Origin: Nannochloris sp. 'desiccata'
Taxonomy: Eukaryota; Chlorophyta; Trebouxiophyceae; Chlorellales; Chlorellaceae
Length of the DNA stretch: 64,000 bases
Direction: 5' to 3'
NCBI GenBank assembly: GCA_019044685.2
Contig: JAGTXX020000002.1
Span: 124,001-188,000, forward strand
In this document: positions 30,243 through 41,465 of the stretch, piece by piece
How the letters are laid out: every line of letters starts with the position of its first letter
How positions within the stretch are numbered: the stretch's first letter is position 1
Made by a program: the position numbers and the translations under genes
The notes under the pieces: generated by a model
The model's input: only the letters and a program-made list of their open reading frames with translations
Told to the model about the DNA's origin: nothing
Database searches by the model: none

Positions 30243-32192
30243 ATGAAGTCTTTCATCAATCGCGCGGAGGACGTGGTGCTTGAATCGCTCGAAGGTTTAT
30301 GCGCCACAGTCCCTCATATCCATCGATTAGATGGTTACCCGGCAATTAAAGTATGCTATGATGCCCGTCACGATGGGGGCAGCACCGTCTCGATCATATC
30401 AGGAGGTGGTTCTGGCCACGAACCTGCATATTCTGGGTTTGTAGGCAAAGGAATGCTCGCTGCAGCAATAGCTGGTGATGTGTTTGCCGCCCCGCCTGAG
30501 GACGCCATCTTGGCGGCCATTCGCCAAGTCACTGGGAAACCGAGCGCAGGATGTCTTTTAATTATTTGTAATTACACCGGAGATCGATTGAATTTCGGCG
30601 CAGCTGCTGAACGTGCTAAAGCTGAAGGCTTAAACGTGGAGTTGGTAATTGTAGCGGATGATTGTGCCTTACCCCACCTCCCCTCTATCGCCCGGCGAGG
30701 TGTCGCTGGCGTTGCCTTCACCATAAAAGCTGCGGGCGCTGTCGCTGCTGCTGGTGGAGATCTCCATGCTGTCCAAGCTATGGCACAGCATGCTGCAAAC
30801 TCTGTGGGCACTATGGCGTGTGCACTAACGACCTGCAATCTACCGGGCCACCCACCTTCTTCTTCTGCTACAAGCAGCAGATTAGGAGAGGACGAGATGG
30901 AGATGGGGTTAGGCTTGCATGGAGAGCCTGGTGCGTATACTTCTAAAGTGAAACCTGTAGATGAGATCGTCACTGAACTCGTTGCAAGAATCAGTCTACC
31001 AAGTGCTGCTAATGGTGGTGGTGGTGGTGTCAAAGAGGATTACGAGGCCTACTTACCAATACTTCCTAAAGAACCTGTAGCTATGTTGATCAACAACCTC
31101 GGTGGTGTAACTCTATTAGAAATGGGTGTAGTATCACGTGCTGCTGTGCGTGCTGTGCATTCTGTACTTGATGCTACCATTGAACGAGTATATGTTGGGT
31201 CAGTCGGGACCTCATTGGATATGAAGGGAGTCAGCATTAGTCTATTAAAGCTAGGTAATAACACTGTAAATGAGAATAGTACTACTCCGAATGCGTCTAG
31301 TAGTAGCAATATGACTACGATGTTATCGTTACAGGATGCTTTGGATGCTGAGACAGATGCACCTGGTTGGCCTCGACATGGTGGAAAGTATGTAGCTGAT
31401 AAGGAAGCGACACCTGTCCCACGCGGAGACCTTGCAGATACTATAGACTTTAGCGGTGGTGTTGGCAATGTTGACATGAAACATGTTCATGATGGTATTG
31501 GCGGTGGTGATGGTACAAGTGACGAGGCTATAGCGGTACTATTAACTAAGCAATGTATCGAAGCAGCATGCCACGCTTTACTCGATTCTGAAGCTGAATT
31601 AAACGATCTCGATGCAAAAGTAGGTGATGGTGATTGTGGATCGACGTTAGCTACAGGTGCACAGGCTATTCTAACTGCGCTACCTACTTTTCAATTGAAT
31701 AGCGCAGCATCATTGGCTTTGAGTTTATCCAACGCTGTCGGGTTGAATGTGGGAGGGACCAGCGGTGGCGTGTTTAAGATATTCTTTACAGCTGCAGCTA
31801 CTGCTTTACGTAATAATTCTAGTAATACTACAGCACTGACTATCGATTCTGCAGCTGTGGCTTTAAAGACAGGAATAGAGGCCGTCAGTAAATATGGAGG
31901 AGCTGAAAGAGGACATCGTACTTTAGTAGACGCAATGGGTCCTGCCTCAGATGCTCTTTTGGCTTACATTGCCGGTTGTGATGGTAGTGGTAGTGCGACT
32001 GAAGCAGCCGCAGTGGCGGCTATGGCGGCCGAGAAAGGAGCGGAAGAGACAAAGACAATGCGTGCTTTGGCGGGGAGATCAAGTTACGTTCCTGAAGCTG
32101 TGTTGCAAGGAGTCCCTGATCCTGGAGCTGTCGGTGTTGCACGATGGTTGCGCGCAATAGCAGAGACTCTTCAAAGTAATACCGCTAGTTGA
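30243..32192 (+). CDS. dihydroxyacetone kinase (fused DhaK-DhaL)
   Basis: From ATG at 30243 the protein is 649 aa with no intron; this start matches the usual N-terminus (MKSFINRAEDVVLESLEGL). It phosphorylates dihydroxyacetone with ATP, feeding glycerol carbon into glycolysis, a pathway important in algae that use glycerol as an osmolyte. The DhaK part has the GGGSGHEP motif and the substrate-binding His near residue 226 (GLHGEPG). A linker is followed by the DhaL part with the Mg-ATP Asp cluster DAKVGDGDCGST near residue 455 and the NVGGTSGG block. Ser/Gly-rich inserts lengthen the loops (about 30860-30890, 31010-31030). The frame is open a few codons upstream through TTG at 30231. Confidence 0.96.
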   Translation: MKSFINRAEDVVLESLEGLCATVPHIHRLDGYPAIKVCYDARHDGGSTVSIISGGGSGHEPAYSGFVGKGMLAAAIAGDVFAAPPEDAILAAIRQVTGKPSAGCLLIICNYTGDRLNFGAAAERAKAEGLNVELVIVADDCALPHLPSIARRGVAGVAFTIKAAGAVAAAGGDLHAVQAMAQHAANSVGTMACALTTCNLPGHPPSSSATSSRLGEDEMEMGLGLHGEPGAYTSKVKPVDEIVTELVARISLPSAANGGGGGVKEDYEAYLPILPKEPVAMLINNLGGVTLLEMGVVSRAAVRAVHSVLDATIERVYVGSVGTSLDMKGVSISLLKLGNNTVNENSTTPNASSSSNMTTMLSLQDALDAETDAPGWPRHGGKYVADKEATPVPRGDLADTIDFSGGVGNVDMKHVHDGIGGGDGTSDEAIAVLLTKQCIEAACHALLDSEAELNDLDAKVGDGDCGSTLATGAQAILTALPTFQLNSAASLALSLSNAVGLNVGGTSGGVFKIFFTAAATALRNNSSNTTALTIDSAAVALKTGIEAVSKYGGAERGHRTLVDAMGPASDALLAYIAGCDGSGSATEAAAVAAMAAEKGAEETKTMRALAGRSSYVPEAVLQGVPDPGAVGVARWLRAIAETLQSNTAS

Positions 32193-32626
32193 AGAGAGGG
32201 ATTGGACAGCGTCAACGACCATCCTGAGAATGGCACTTTTAAAACCAAGACAACCGATACTGAGGGCCTGTGCACTGTAAGCAGCTATCAGGTTCAGGCC
32301 TAAAGTACCAGATCGCTCTTAAAAGCGAACCCCAAATATATACAGTACACAGTTTTCATTCTGGAATTTCTGTCATTGGACATTGACTGTGAAAGGCGCC
32401 AAAGCATTCTGGACACTTGTAAGAGACCCTCTTTGCATCAATCTCATGGCCTTAAATAGCTTATTTAGAAATCATAGAATCATTTTCACTGTCATATCGA
32501 TTATATTGAAAGCATCTACTAGCCCATTATAACTTGAAGATCTCTCATTTTAAGGATTCTGTTCAGCGCTGAAGCTGGCTAGGTCCCGCAAAGCACCCGG
32601 AACCGCGAAGCAACGCGTTTGTCGCC
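32193..32626. other. intergenic region
   Basis: Between the dihydroxyacetone kinase gene and the hydrolase gene, both on the plus strand. No coding frame is seen; an imperfect inverted repeat (TCGCTCTTAAAAGCGA) lies near 32310. Confidence 0.45.
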
Positions 32627-33961
32627 ATGAGACGTAGTATTGGAGATCTACAAGGCGCTGGAACGAGCATTTCACAGCAGCTTGGCTCGTTGTGCCCAAT
32701 CAAATCCAGCCCAGTTCGGAGAGCCAACAGCACTCCATCGGTAAGCAAAGCTATTAATTCCTGTCAGCTAGCATCTTATATATCAATTGAGCAATAACAG
32801 ACTGCCAAAATGGGATTGCCAGCTAGCTCACCCAACTAATCTCCCTTTTCAATTCTCACCGCATTCCCCGCCGCTTTTTTGCAGCCCCGCCCTCGCGGAA
32901 CCCCTTGTAGAACCTTCAATATCTCCCAAGTAGACCGCCCTTCTGCTTCCATATCACCTCCTCTTCCAAGAACCACCTCAAACCCACCTCCAGGTCCTCG
33001 TTTACCTCAACCAACTATAGCACATGAGATTATCAAAGGGGCTCTTGTCAGGTTCTCTTCAACTTCTTCAGTAGAGCGCCGCCCTCCCCCAACCGCCGTC
33101 CTTGTCCACGGTATCCTCGGTTCCCGTCGCAACATGCAATCGTTTGCTCGTCGGTTAGTTGAAGGATTCCCTTCTTGGCAAGTTATTTTAGTCGATCTCC
33201 GTTGTCATGGCGAATCTGCTCAATTATCTCAATTTATGACACAACTGCCTCACGGAGTAGATTCTGCAGCAGGAGATGTTTTAAACTTACTTTCTTCATT
33301 AAAACTATTCCCCGAGGTGCTGATTGGGCACTCTTTTGGCGGGAAGGTGGTCATGAGTATGGCACATCAATTTGGAAAGGCGGTGAAAACGCTGCCCAAG
33401 CCAGTCAAAGTCTGGTCTTTAGATTCATTGCCTGGTGAAGTGCGATCCGGGGAAATGGGTGCAACAGACCGTCCTGTAGATTTAATTACTACCTTACTCA
33501 GAACGCAGTTACCCATATCAAGTAGAGATAGCCTCATTTCTAGACTAGAGCAATCGGGTTTTAGTCCTGCGGTAGCTGCATGGGCTGCCTCAAATCTGAC
33601 CCCGTTAGATCCTCAAGACCGATCACGTGGGTTTTTATGGTCATTTGATTTAGATGGTATTGCTCAAATGTATGAATCGTACGTAAATAGTGATTTATGG
33701 CCTTTACTGACTGCCCCTGCTGAAGGGATCAACGTGAGCTTTGTCAAGGCTGAACATTCCACTTTTCGATGGGGAGGGGTGGATGAAGAGAGAATTAAGG
33801 CTCTAGGCCATGAAGTTCATATGTTGAGGAATAGCGGACATTGGGTGCATACTGATAATCCTGATGGACTATTTGATATATTAGCACCTTCTTTTGGTGG
33901 GCATCCTGATATTCATATGCAGAGATCTCCTACTGGAAGCCAGAATTCTGAATATAACTAA
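32627..33961 (+). CDS. alpha/beta hydrolase, ABHD11-like, organelle-targeted
   Basis: Exon 1 32627-32740 and exon 2 32885-33961 join in phase 0 to give 396 aa. The first 90 residues are R/S/P-rich with few acids, like a plastid or mitochondrial targeting sequence. The hydrolase core then shows VLVHGILGSRRNMQSFA (oxyanion region), VILVDLRCHGES, the nucleophile elbow IGHSFGGK near residue 187, and the C-terminal His in NSGHWVHTDNP. These blocks resemble the ABHD11 group of serine hydrolases. The exact substrate is unknown. The 144-nt intron has GTAAGC/GCAG ends. Confidence 0.9.
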
Positions 33962-34210
33962 AACTTGAAAATTTGTATGAGTGATTTGACGTATTGACTT
34001 TTTTTTTTTGCAATTGTGTGAACCCTTGCAGCATTTGGAAATGTAAATGGATTGTCTGATTGCGATTGTTTGAATTGAAAGACTGTAATTCTGTGATTTT
34101 TAGAGAGTTTTGGTTTTGAGCGTTGGTTGGTCAAAGGGGTTTGACCAGAAAAGGGAACTACAATTGCGAGCTTTTCAGACGTGCAATCAATGTAAAATAA
34201 ATTTCTAGGT

Positions 34211-34813
34211 ATGAAGCAGGCCTTCTGGGTAGCTGCAGCAGCAGTGCTTGAGAAAGAAGGCACGCTGCCTGATCAGTTGCTGCAAGGGTGGCATGAATGT
34301 GTTCAGGAGAGCAATAATCCTGAAATTATTGGCAAGATACTCGCTGCTGCGTTTCCTGCAATGAACAACTTGTCCTTACATGAGCTGTGCAATGTAGCCG
34401 CAATACTGCTGGATAAAAGGTAGGAATTTGTTTTAATTGTGCGAGATCAAATCACTCTTCCAGCATGTCTGGATCTGGAGAGACTTTTGCATTTTCTAAG
34501 CTTTGGGTTCCTTTTGCCACCAAAGATGATATTGCAGTCTTAACAGTGCTCAAGACGGCATAATAGGACAGCCCATTGAGATGCTCGAGTCTCTGCGTCT
34601 TCCTGTGCAAACCCGCCCTGGCCTCCTCATCTTCACAGCTGAAACAATCAAGTTCTGGTTCACTTCCCGGGAGCAGCAGCAATATCAACCACACCGTGCG
34701 TATACGCGAGCGGTCGAGATTCTCCTCTGGCTTGCAGAAGCTGCTACGACCGCTGAAGACCAGATAAGCAGCCCAGCTTTCACCTCGTTTATAGACCTCC
34801 TCGCCCAACAACC

Positions 34814-34853
<40 letters not shown>

Positions 34854-35468
34854 GATCAAAAGAGCATTTTGGCCACTTTACTTCATCATTTTCAGACTTT
34901 TCCTCTTGGAATCAAACTTCAAGCAATGAAACTCATCGGTCTCTGCTGCCAAAATCCAGCATCTACTGTTCTGTATGCATGCTGGCCAGCTCTGGAGCAT
35001 ATTTTGTGCAGCGAGAAAAATGAAGAAGTGCTTCATATTACTGCCTGTGCTTTGTTTGAAAGCATTGCCAGCCACGCTGCTACACCCACATTTTCTTCTT
35101 CAAACACCCATAAAAACCCCCACTCTCTCCATGCCACTGCTGCTCTAGAAAATGGCCTTGCCTGTCCTATGCCTTCGATTCAATTTCCAGCTGCAGTTGC
35201 TGCTGGAAAAATTCTGTTGCAGCAACGACAATCGCTGCAACAATTCTGGCACGAAGGTTTATTAGAGAGGGTAGCTACTGCAGCTGATCAAGCGTACCGT
35301 ATTCAACAAGACAGAGTTGGCGCGTGGGGTGCTTGGCAGCCTGAGGAAGGAGGAACAACTGTGTCTGTGCTGCACGTGCCCCCTTCTCGAAAACTCACTG
35401 CTCAACATGTCTTGGCAGTTTTAGAAATCGTGCATAATGAACATTTCCCCATCAATAGAGAGACATAA
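34211..35468 (+). CDS. ARM/HEAT-like helical repeat protein with poly-Q, unknown
   Basis: Exons 34211-34419 and 34538-35468 give 379 aa. The splice (AAAAG/GTAGGA to TTGCAG/TCTTAA) is the one that avoids stops and keeps phase. The sequence is mostly amphipathic helices (QAMKLIGLCCQNPASTVLYA, EVLHITACALFESIASHA, LTAQHVLAVLEIVHNEHF), typical of armadillo-like scaffolds such as proteasome or nuclear-transport chaperones, but no family is clear. A 12-unit CAG run (34815-34850) encodes poly-Q in the middle. An acceptor-like TTCTAG just before the ATG leaves room for an upstream exon. Confidence 0.7.
34815..34850 (+). repeat. (CAG)12 coding microsatellite
   Basis: Twelve perfect CAG units, followed by CAA, encoding a poly-Q tract in the ARM-like gene. 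Confidence 0.9.
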
Positions 35469-35818
35469 ACAGAGAAGAAAAAGAGGGAGAAAATGGTCGT
35501 TTTTCCCAATAGCAAGGAAGAATGAAGTTAGTTAAGTCTCTTGAGCACCTTCTCTGTAATTTTCAACACCCCCCCCACACACACACACACTCACTACAAC
35601 AAACTATAATTGATGAAATCTTCTCTTACACTGTCAGCATAACTACAAGGTTATCATAATAGGAAAGAAAGAAAAGAGAAAATGCTTCACATTTCCAAAA
35701 GAATGGGAATGACACACCTTTGTGAGAAACGGTAGTATGGCATGGCAGCAAAAGTGAAAACAATAGAGGTAAACAGAACGCTTCAGAAAGACGCACGCAC
35801 TAAATAGCAAGCAGCTGC
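35469..35818. other. convergent intergenic region with CA repeat
   Basis: Contains a C-run followed by a (CA)n tract near 35570-35591. No gene is seen. Confidence 0.6.
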
Positions 35819-36934
35819 TTAGTTGCCGGGGACGAACTTGGTGGCAGAGGCGAAACCGTTGTTGACGAGGGGATCAGCCAAGTGGTCGGCCAAGTTTTCG
35901 AGGGGGCCCTTGCCAGTGACAATGGCCTGAACGAAGAAACCGAGCATGGAGAACATAGCAAGACGTCCGTTCTTGATCTCCTTGACCTTGAGCTCAGCGA
36001 AAGCATCGGGGTCATCAGCAAGGCCCAAGGGGTCGAAAGCCTCACCGGGGTAGAGGGGATCGAGACCCTCACCGGCAGGTCCACCATTTACGCGGTATCC
36101 CTCAATGAGACCCATGAGGACAACCTGGGTGAGGAGAGTAGCAGTGATAGACTGGGCGTGGATAAGGGCGGGGTTACCGAGGTAGTTGAGACCACCATCG
36201 CCAAAGATGGAGGCACCGGCCTTGAACCAGACGGCCTCGCCAAAGTTGACGGAGCCGTTGCGCTGGAGGAGCTCAGGGACAACACAGCCAAGAGCACCAA
36301 GCATAGCCCAGCGAGCGTGGATGACCTCGATTTCCCTGTAGCGGGCAAAGGTCTCGGGGTCAGCGGACATACCAGCGGTATCCCAGCCGTAGTCACCGGG
36401 GTACTCACCCTTGAGGTAAGAGACATCAGGGGTGAAGGGGCCGAGGAACTTGGCGCGGTCAGCACCGTAGAATTCGGCGCGGGCGGCGACCTTACCCTGC
36501 AATAGTTAAAGTGAAAAAATAGGATAAAATAGAGTTAGTGCCGTGTGCTGATAAGATTAAGATATCGATGGGCCAGGGTTCTCTCCCAGCTGGATTTAAA
36601 GCGGCGATGATTGCACCGCAAATCAATTGAAGGAAGACCTTAAGCAAATATTGACAATTTTGATACAGAGGAGACCGGAATAAAGCGCTGCAACGCCATC
36701 TCTGGAGAGGAGATCTGGCAGGGGAGACGAAAAAACACTCAAATGCAGCATATCCTAGCAGCTCGCATTCGAAATGCCAATTATATAACCCATACAGTCC
36801 CAAACCCCCCCGATCAAGTGATGTGCAGGCATGCGCCCGGCACACCCTTGGCTCCCATGTCAATTAACTAAAATCACTTCACTTACGCGAGCGAGGGGAG
36901 CCCTGAGGCCAGCAGCGAAAGTAGATGCCTGCAT
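35819..36934 (-). CDS. light-harvesting chlorophyll a/b protein of LHCII, copy 1
   Basis: Exons 36934-36887 and 36496-35819 give 241 aa. After a short transit peptide ([16 protein letters not shown]) the mature protein has the LHCII hallmarks. These are helix B with the chlorophyll-binding [14 protein letters not shown] ([17 protein letters not shown]), a middle helix near [19 protein letters not shown], and helix A with [20 protein letters not shown]. It ends [12 protein letters not shown]. The approach to helix B ([20 protein letters not shown]) is typical of major LHCII. It binds chlorophylls a and b in the thylakoid and feeds photosystem II. Strong C-ending codon bias indicates high expression. 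The 390-nt intron is the only one. Confidence 0.97.
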
Positions 36935-37568
36935 TTTAATTATATTACGAGCCTGAAGCGAACAGAATAGCTCTCTGTGCGATTGGCAAGCTGATTTTAA
37001 GGAAACCTTGAAATTTTGCTCAGATTCTCGGGATGAAGTTTTCACCTGGATCAATCGACAGGCTTTTCAGGTTACCAAATTTCTGCGATATGAACAGGAA
37101 CAGTGCTAGTCTAGCCATCTCCAGGTGCTTTTTAGAAATGAAAACAGACGTAAGATATACGTAAGTCTATGACAAAAGGCTGGCGGGAAGGTATCCCCTC
37201 TTGGAGTTGGGGATCTCTCAACCAAGTGCCCTCGTCAAACACCGCCTGTCTTTTTCCTAACCATTTTTTATTTTGCAGCGATGGTTTTACAGCGAGGGTT
37301 TCGATTTTTTTATCAGCACAACAACTACAATACCATAACGATGCAAGGTTTTTTAATATTATTTTAATAAAAGGAAAATCAAACGACAGCTAAAAACGAC
37401 AGCGCAAAGAACTTCATTGACAAAAACTTAAGGCAAGTAGTGTTGAAAAACAAAAGGGGAGGAGGAGGGAATAGGGATCATCAGTTTCATTCTAAAACGC
37501 TGCGTTTCGCCATAAGAACGTATACACCGGGAAGTCAGTTATAAACAGCTAGGCATTGAATAGAATGC
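36935..37568. promoter_or_regulatory. promoter region of Lhcb copy 1 and 3' flank of copy 2
   Basis: The two antenna genes are arranged head to tail, so this spacer should hold the copy-1 promoter. No convincing TATA box or gene was identified by eye. Confidence 0.4.
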
Positions 37569-38823
37569 TTAGTTGCCGGGGACAAACTTGGTGGCAGAGG
37601 CGAAACCGTTAGCAACGGTGGGATCAGCCAAGTGGTCAGCCAAGTTCTCGAGGGGGCCCTTGCCGGTGACAATGGCCTGAACGAAGAAACCGAGCATGGA
37701 GAACATAGCAAGACGTCCGTTCTTGATCTCCTTGACCTTGAGCTCAGCAAGAGCATCGGGGTCATCAGCAAGGCCCAAGGGGTCGAAGGGACCACCGGGG
37801 TAGAGGGAGTCGAGACCCTCAGCCCAGGCACCGGCAGCCTCACCGCCACCAGCGCGGAAAGCCTCAGCCTGTCCCATCAAGATAACCTGGACGGCGACAG
37901 TGGCAACAATGGACTGAGCGTGGATGAGGCTGGGGTTACCGAGGTAGTTAAGGCCATCATCGGAGAAGATGGAGGCACCAGCCTTGAACCAGGTAGCGGC
38001 ACCACCGAAGTCGGCAACACCGTTGTTTTGGAGGAGCTCGGGGGTAATGCATCCGAGAGCACCAAGCATAGCCCAGCGAGCGTGGATGACCTCGATCTCG
38101 CGGTAGCGGGCAAAGGTCTCGGGGTCAGCGGACATACCAGCGGTATCCCAGCCGTAGTCACCGGGGTACTCACCCTTGAGGTAAGAGGGGACATTGCCCT
38201 CAGAGAAGGGGCCCAAGAACTTGGCGCGGTCTGCAGACAAAGCATAGAAGAAAAATAAGTCAATTGATAGGAATATCTAGCGAGATAAGAATTGATACTT
38301 TGCCAGATTGGTAGGAACGAAAACATTCAAGCAGGAAAAGATCTAGTGTAAGCAATATACGTACCAGCACCATAGAACTCCACAGCGCGGGTCACGGTGG
38401 AGGAGCGGCGCTGCAGCAATAAAGGAGAATAGGATCATGGTTAGTGAGCATATCTAGAAGATTTATACTGATAAGAGACGATATGTAACCAAATGAGGTA
38501 AACGACATTGCTAAAAGCGTGCAAAAGGTAACCATCGCCAAAATCCAGACCTTGAAAGCTGGGGGAGGATATCCCAAAACAGCTCTCAGGAAGATTGGGC
38601 ATTTGGGTGTTGAGCAAGACAGAAAACTGAGCTATGCCAACGAGATACGTGCCTTAAAGCAAAGATCAAAGTATAAAGAAGCAATCTAAGCCAACACTAG
38701 CGCATTGCACGCATTGAGCGCGTGCACTGGCACGGGTGGCATGGCAAGGATAAAATAAACAATTGAAACACTTACGGTGGCCATGGGCTTGGCGCCCATT
38801 ACACGGGTAGCAACAGTCTGCAT
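37569..38823 (-). CDS. light-harvesting chlorophyll a/b protein of LHCII, copy 2
   Basis: Exons 38823-38776, 38410-38365 and 38230-37569 give 251 aa. The first intron falls after 16 codons, exactly as in copy 1; copy 2 has a second intron after FYGA. The transit peptide is [20 protein letters not shown]. Helix B ([17 protein letters not shown]) and helix A ([20 protein letters not shown]) match copy 1, and the last 12 residues are identical. The segment between the middle helix and helix A is longer ([20 protein letters not shown]). It is another subunit of the LHCII trimer pool. Long blocks are nearly identical in nucleotide sequence to copy 1, including silent sites. Confidence 0.97.
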
Positions 38824-39124
38824 AATGAAAGGTTTTGACCGACAAACAAATTATTGGGATGCGGTAAAACGTGTGAGGAGCGAGAACTTAACCTGTGAAA
38901 TCGAAATCTGAAGGAAATCACCCGGGACAATTAGATTGAAATTCACTTTTAACCTTTTTTCCGATACCAGCCTAGATTTGAGCATTTAAAGGGCCGTTAG
39001 TAGAAGAATTACAAGCTCGATCGAATCTCAGTCGTCTATTCAATCTGGCAATATCGAGAGTGGTCTGTCTCTTAAAATGTGAAAATATTGGGGAACTTGG
39101 TGCCACCGCCAAAACCGCCATCTC

Positions 39125-39149
39125 TTGGCGCCCCAAGAATGAGCCTTTA
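39125..39149. repeat. 25-base dispersed repeat, copy A
   Basis: Sequence beginning TTGGCGCCCCAAGAATGAGC; 23 of 25 bases match copy B at 41987-42011. Both copies are preceded by GCCACC about 20 bases upstream. Confidence 0.6.
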
Positions 39150-39822
39150 AGGATTGTAGCCAGCGGGCATTGTGGCAGTCAGAATGTATTTGTGTATCTC
39201 TTACTACCTTACAAATTGCGGTGCACATCAAACCTTGAAAGAATTCCTTTTTTTTTTATTGCTGTCCCTGTTGAATTTATACTTGTGGACTGTCCAGTAG
39301 CCCAAATGTGTTTTTACTTCGATTCCGATGAGGCATGGGTAGCACACGTTTAGGGATTAATTACGAATATGCTGTCAATATCTCCCAAGGCGAGCCTGAA
39401 CAATAAATGAGCGCATTTTGGTGTTTCAACCAAATTGCTGGTGGGGGTGATCAACATTTCTTTCACAGCTTCACTTCTGAACAGGCCTGAGCAGAGGGCG
39501 CAATATACTTGCGGGAAACCGGAACCAGCAGTATTTTTCGCTTGCTTTCGATAGAATCCCTGTTTCCCAATCGATGAAGTTACAAAAGGCTGGTGTTTCC
39601 CAGCATGCCATACCCAACAGCATGGCTGTTTGTTTGTTTGGAAACACTTAGCACATCCCTCACTCGCTCACAGTTGCTGGATTGTGCAGCAAGAGTCGGT
39701 GTGTAGGTGTCTGGAAACACTGGGTTGGCACAGAGGGCTTCTCCGTCCCACAGTGGGCCTTGAGAAACGTCCGCTGAACGATATTATTCTACCATATCAT
39801 TCTGCTATTCATTGGCGGGTTT

Positions 39823-39853
39823 GGAACCGACGGAAGCAGCAGCCGTCGGTTCC
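39823..39853. repeat. perfect 11-bp inverted repeat (hairpin)
   Basis: GGAACCGACGG (39823-39833) and its exact reverse complement (39843-39853) flank a nine-base loop. It lies just upstream of a TATA-like sequence. Confidence 0.8.
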
Positions 39854-40567
39854 ATTGGCCGGGGCAGGTTCAGGCTGGAGTGTAAAGGCATATAAAGAGA
39901 TGACGAGTCTATAGGTGTTAGACATATTATCATCCTGGTTTATCCGAGGAGAGGGCCCGCTGCGCGGCACGGGCGGGGTGGCGGACAAGCCCGCACTGGG
40001 CAGGACAAGCGGCGGGAGGGCTGCAGCACTTTCTGGGAAAAATCCAAACCGCCCCGATATCCGATAGTAGGGGCGTAAGGGTAGGACGCACATTTATTTG
40101 ATGATGAGAGCGGGCGGAGAGGCTGTAGAGGTGCCAAGAGCTGCCCGAGCAAAGCTGGGCCCGCGATCGAACTGTGGAATGTGAATCACCGCGCATGCCT
40201 CTCCCGCCTTTCCCTTTTTGGAAACAAAAGTTTGACTTATTTTAGCAACTTTGGCGAGGTTCAAGCGAGATAAGGTTTCCCTTCCGTTTCTCGCCAACCA
40301 TTTTTGTTTCCCTGATGGCGTTTCCGTGAAGAAACTAAGTTACAAACTTTCTAAGAAAGGAAATCCTAATGATAGCTGCTGACTTTTGTGGCTTCTTTGC
40401 CACTCCTAGCCCTTCTTTGCTCCCTTGGTGAACGTACTTGGGCAAAACATACTTTACTATCTTCTCAAATCTGCGCAGTTGACGTCAGAACGCTCCCAAC
40501 AGAAAAGATTATATCCTCATCTTCCTCACATTCTTACCCACTTAGTTCTCAGCAAATTTGGAATTAA

Positions 40568-41465
40568 ATGGCTACTACTATGGCATCCAATCGCATTCTA
40601 TGCCCTACTGCAAGCATGTCAACTTCGGGTGAGCCTTCTAAAGCTTTTACACATCAACAAGACTACACGTGCCAAATGTCATAAATTTCGATCTAGCTTT
40701 TATACTTCACAAATATATTCCTCAACCTAAATTATCGCAGCCCGCCGCGTCGCAGCATCCCGCGCTGTCCCTGCTGTTTTCCACGCCCGCCGTGTAGCTG
40801 TCCCTCGCCCTTCTCGCCACGCTATCTGCTCTGTAAGCAATTTCCAAGAGACCGCCCCCAGCAGCCTTGCCGGCCAGGTCCGTAATGTCACCACTAAAGA
40901 CATCGCTGCCCTTGTCGCCGACGGATGGGTTGTTCTCGATACCCGCCCTCCTAACGAAATTGAAAAGGCTCAGCTTCTTAACGTCGTTGAGGTCCCCCTG
41001 TTTGTTGTCGATGATGAAACCAGCGTCAACAATTTGATTAAACAAGCAACCGCTCTTGGTATGGGTGGCTGGTGGCTTGGTGGCTCTCACATGAAGCCCA
41101 ACGTCAATTTCTTAAATGAAGTCCAAGCCAAGATCCCTAAAGATTCTAAAGGTGTCGTTCTTGTTTGCCAAAAAGGCCTCCGATCACTCGCCGCCTGTGA
41201 GCAACTTGCACGTGCTGGTTATCCTTCTCTTGCGTGGGTCAATGGTGGACTGGACACTGCTCAGCCTGGTGATTTGCCTACCAAGGATGGTAAAGATATT
41301 CGGTATGGTGGTATTGGTGGTCTTTCTGAGGTATTGGGGTGGACTGAGGTGCAGCAAGATGAAAGCAAGGGCTTTGCTGGTGGCTATCAGAATATTTTGA
41401 AGGGGTTTGCTGTGGTCTTGGCCTTGGATACTGTCTGGTTCCTCTATACCGTTTTCAATCCTTAG
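40568..41465 (+). CDS. plastid rhodanese-like protein with C-terminal membrane anchor
   Basis: Exons 40568-40628 and 40741-41465 give 261 aa. The N-terminal 60 residues are a typical plastid transit peptide (MATTMASNRILCPTASMSTS, then many A, R, V and H). The rhodanese domain begins at VTTKDIAALVADGWVVLDTRP and carries the active-site cysteine loop VCQKGLRS, with the Arg in place, so persulfide transfer is possible. GYPSLAWVNGGL matches the end of the domain. The C-terminus LKGFAVVLALDTVWFLYTVF is a likely membrane anchor, as in thylakoid rhodaneses of plants. Its partner is unknown. Confidence 0.92.

Larger units (their letters stand above)
38824..40567. other. long intergenic region with repeat copy, hairpin and GC-rich block
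   Basis: Upstream of Lhcb copy 2 (-) and of the rhodanese gene (+). It holds one copy of a dispersed 25-base sequence (39125-39149), a perfect 11-bp hairpin (39823-39853), TATATAAAG-like sequence at about 39888, and a GC-rich block (39950-40210) much richer in G and C than its surroundings. No protein gene was recognised; a structured RNA or long 5' leader is possible. Confidence 0.5.

Noticed and set aside
35882..36505. 207-codon plus-strand frame opposite Lhcb copy 1 (and the similar one at 37632-38258)
   Set aside because: Mirror-frame shadow caused by strong codon bias on the coding strand; the minus-strand LHC protein explains the region.
39800..40200. tRNA, SRP RNA, RNase P RNA or U4 snRNA in the GC-rich block
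   Set aside because: No cloverleaf, SRP domain IV or RNase P conserved segment could be matched by eye; only a weak U4-like string was found.
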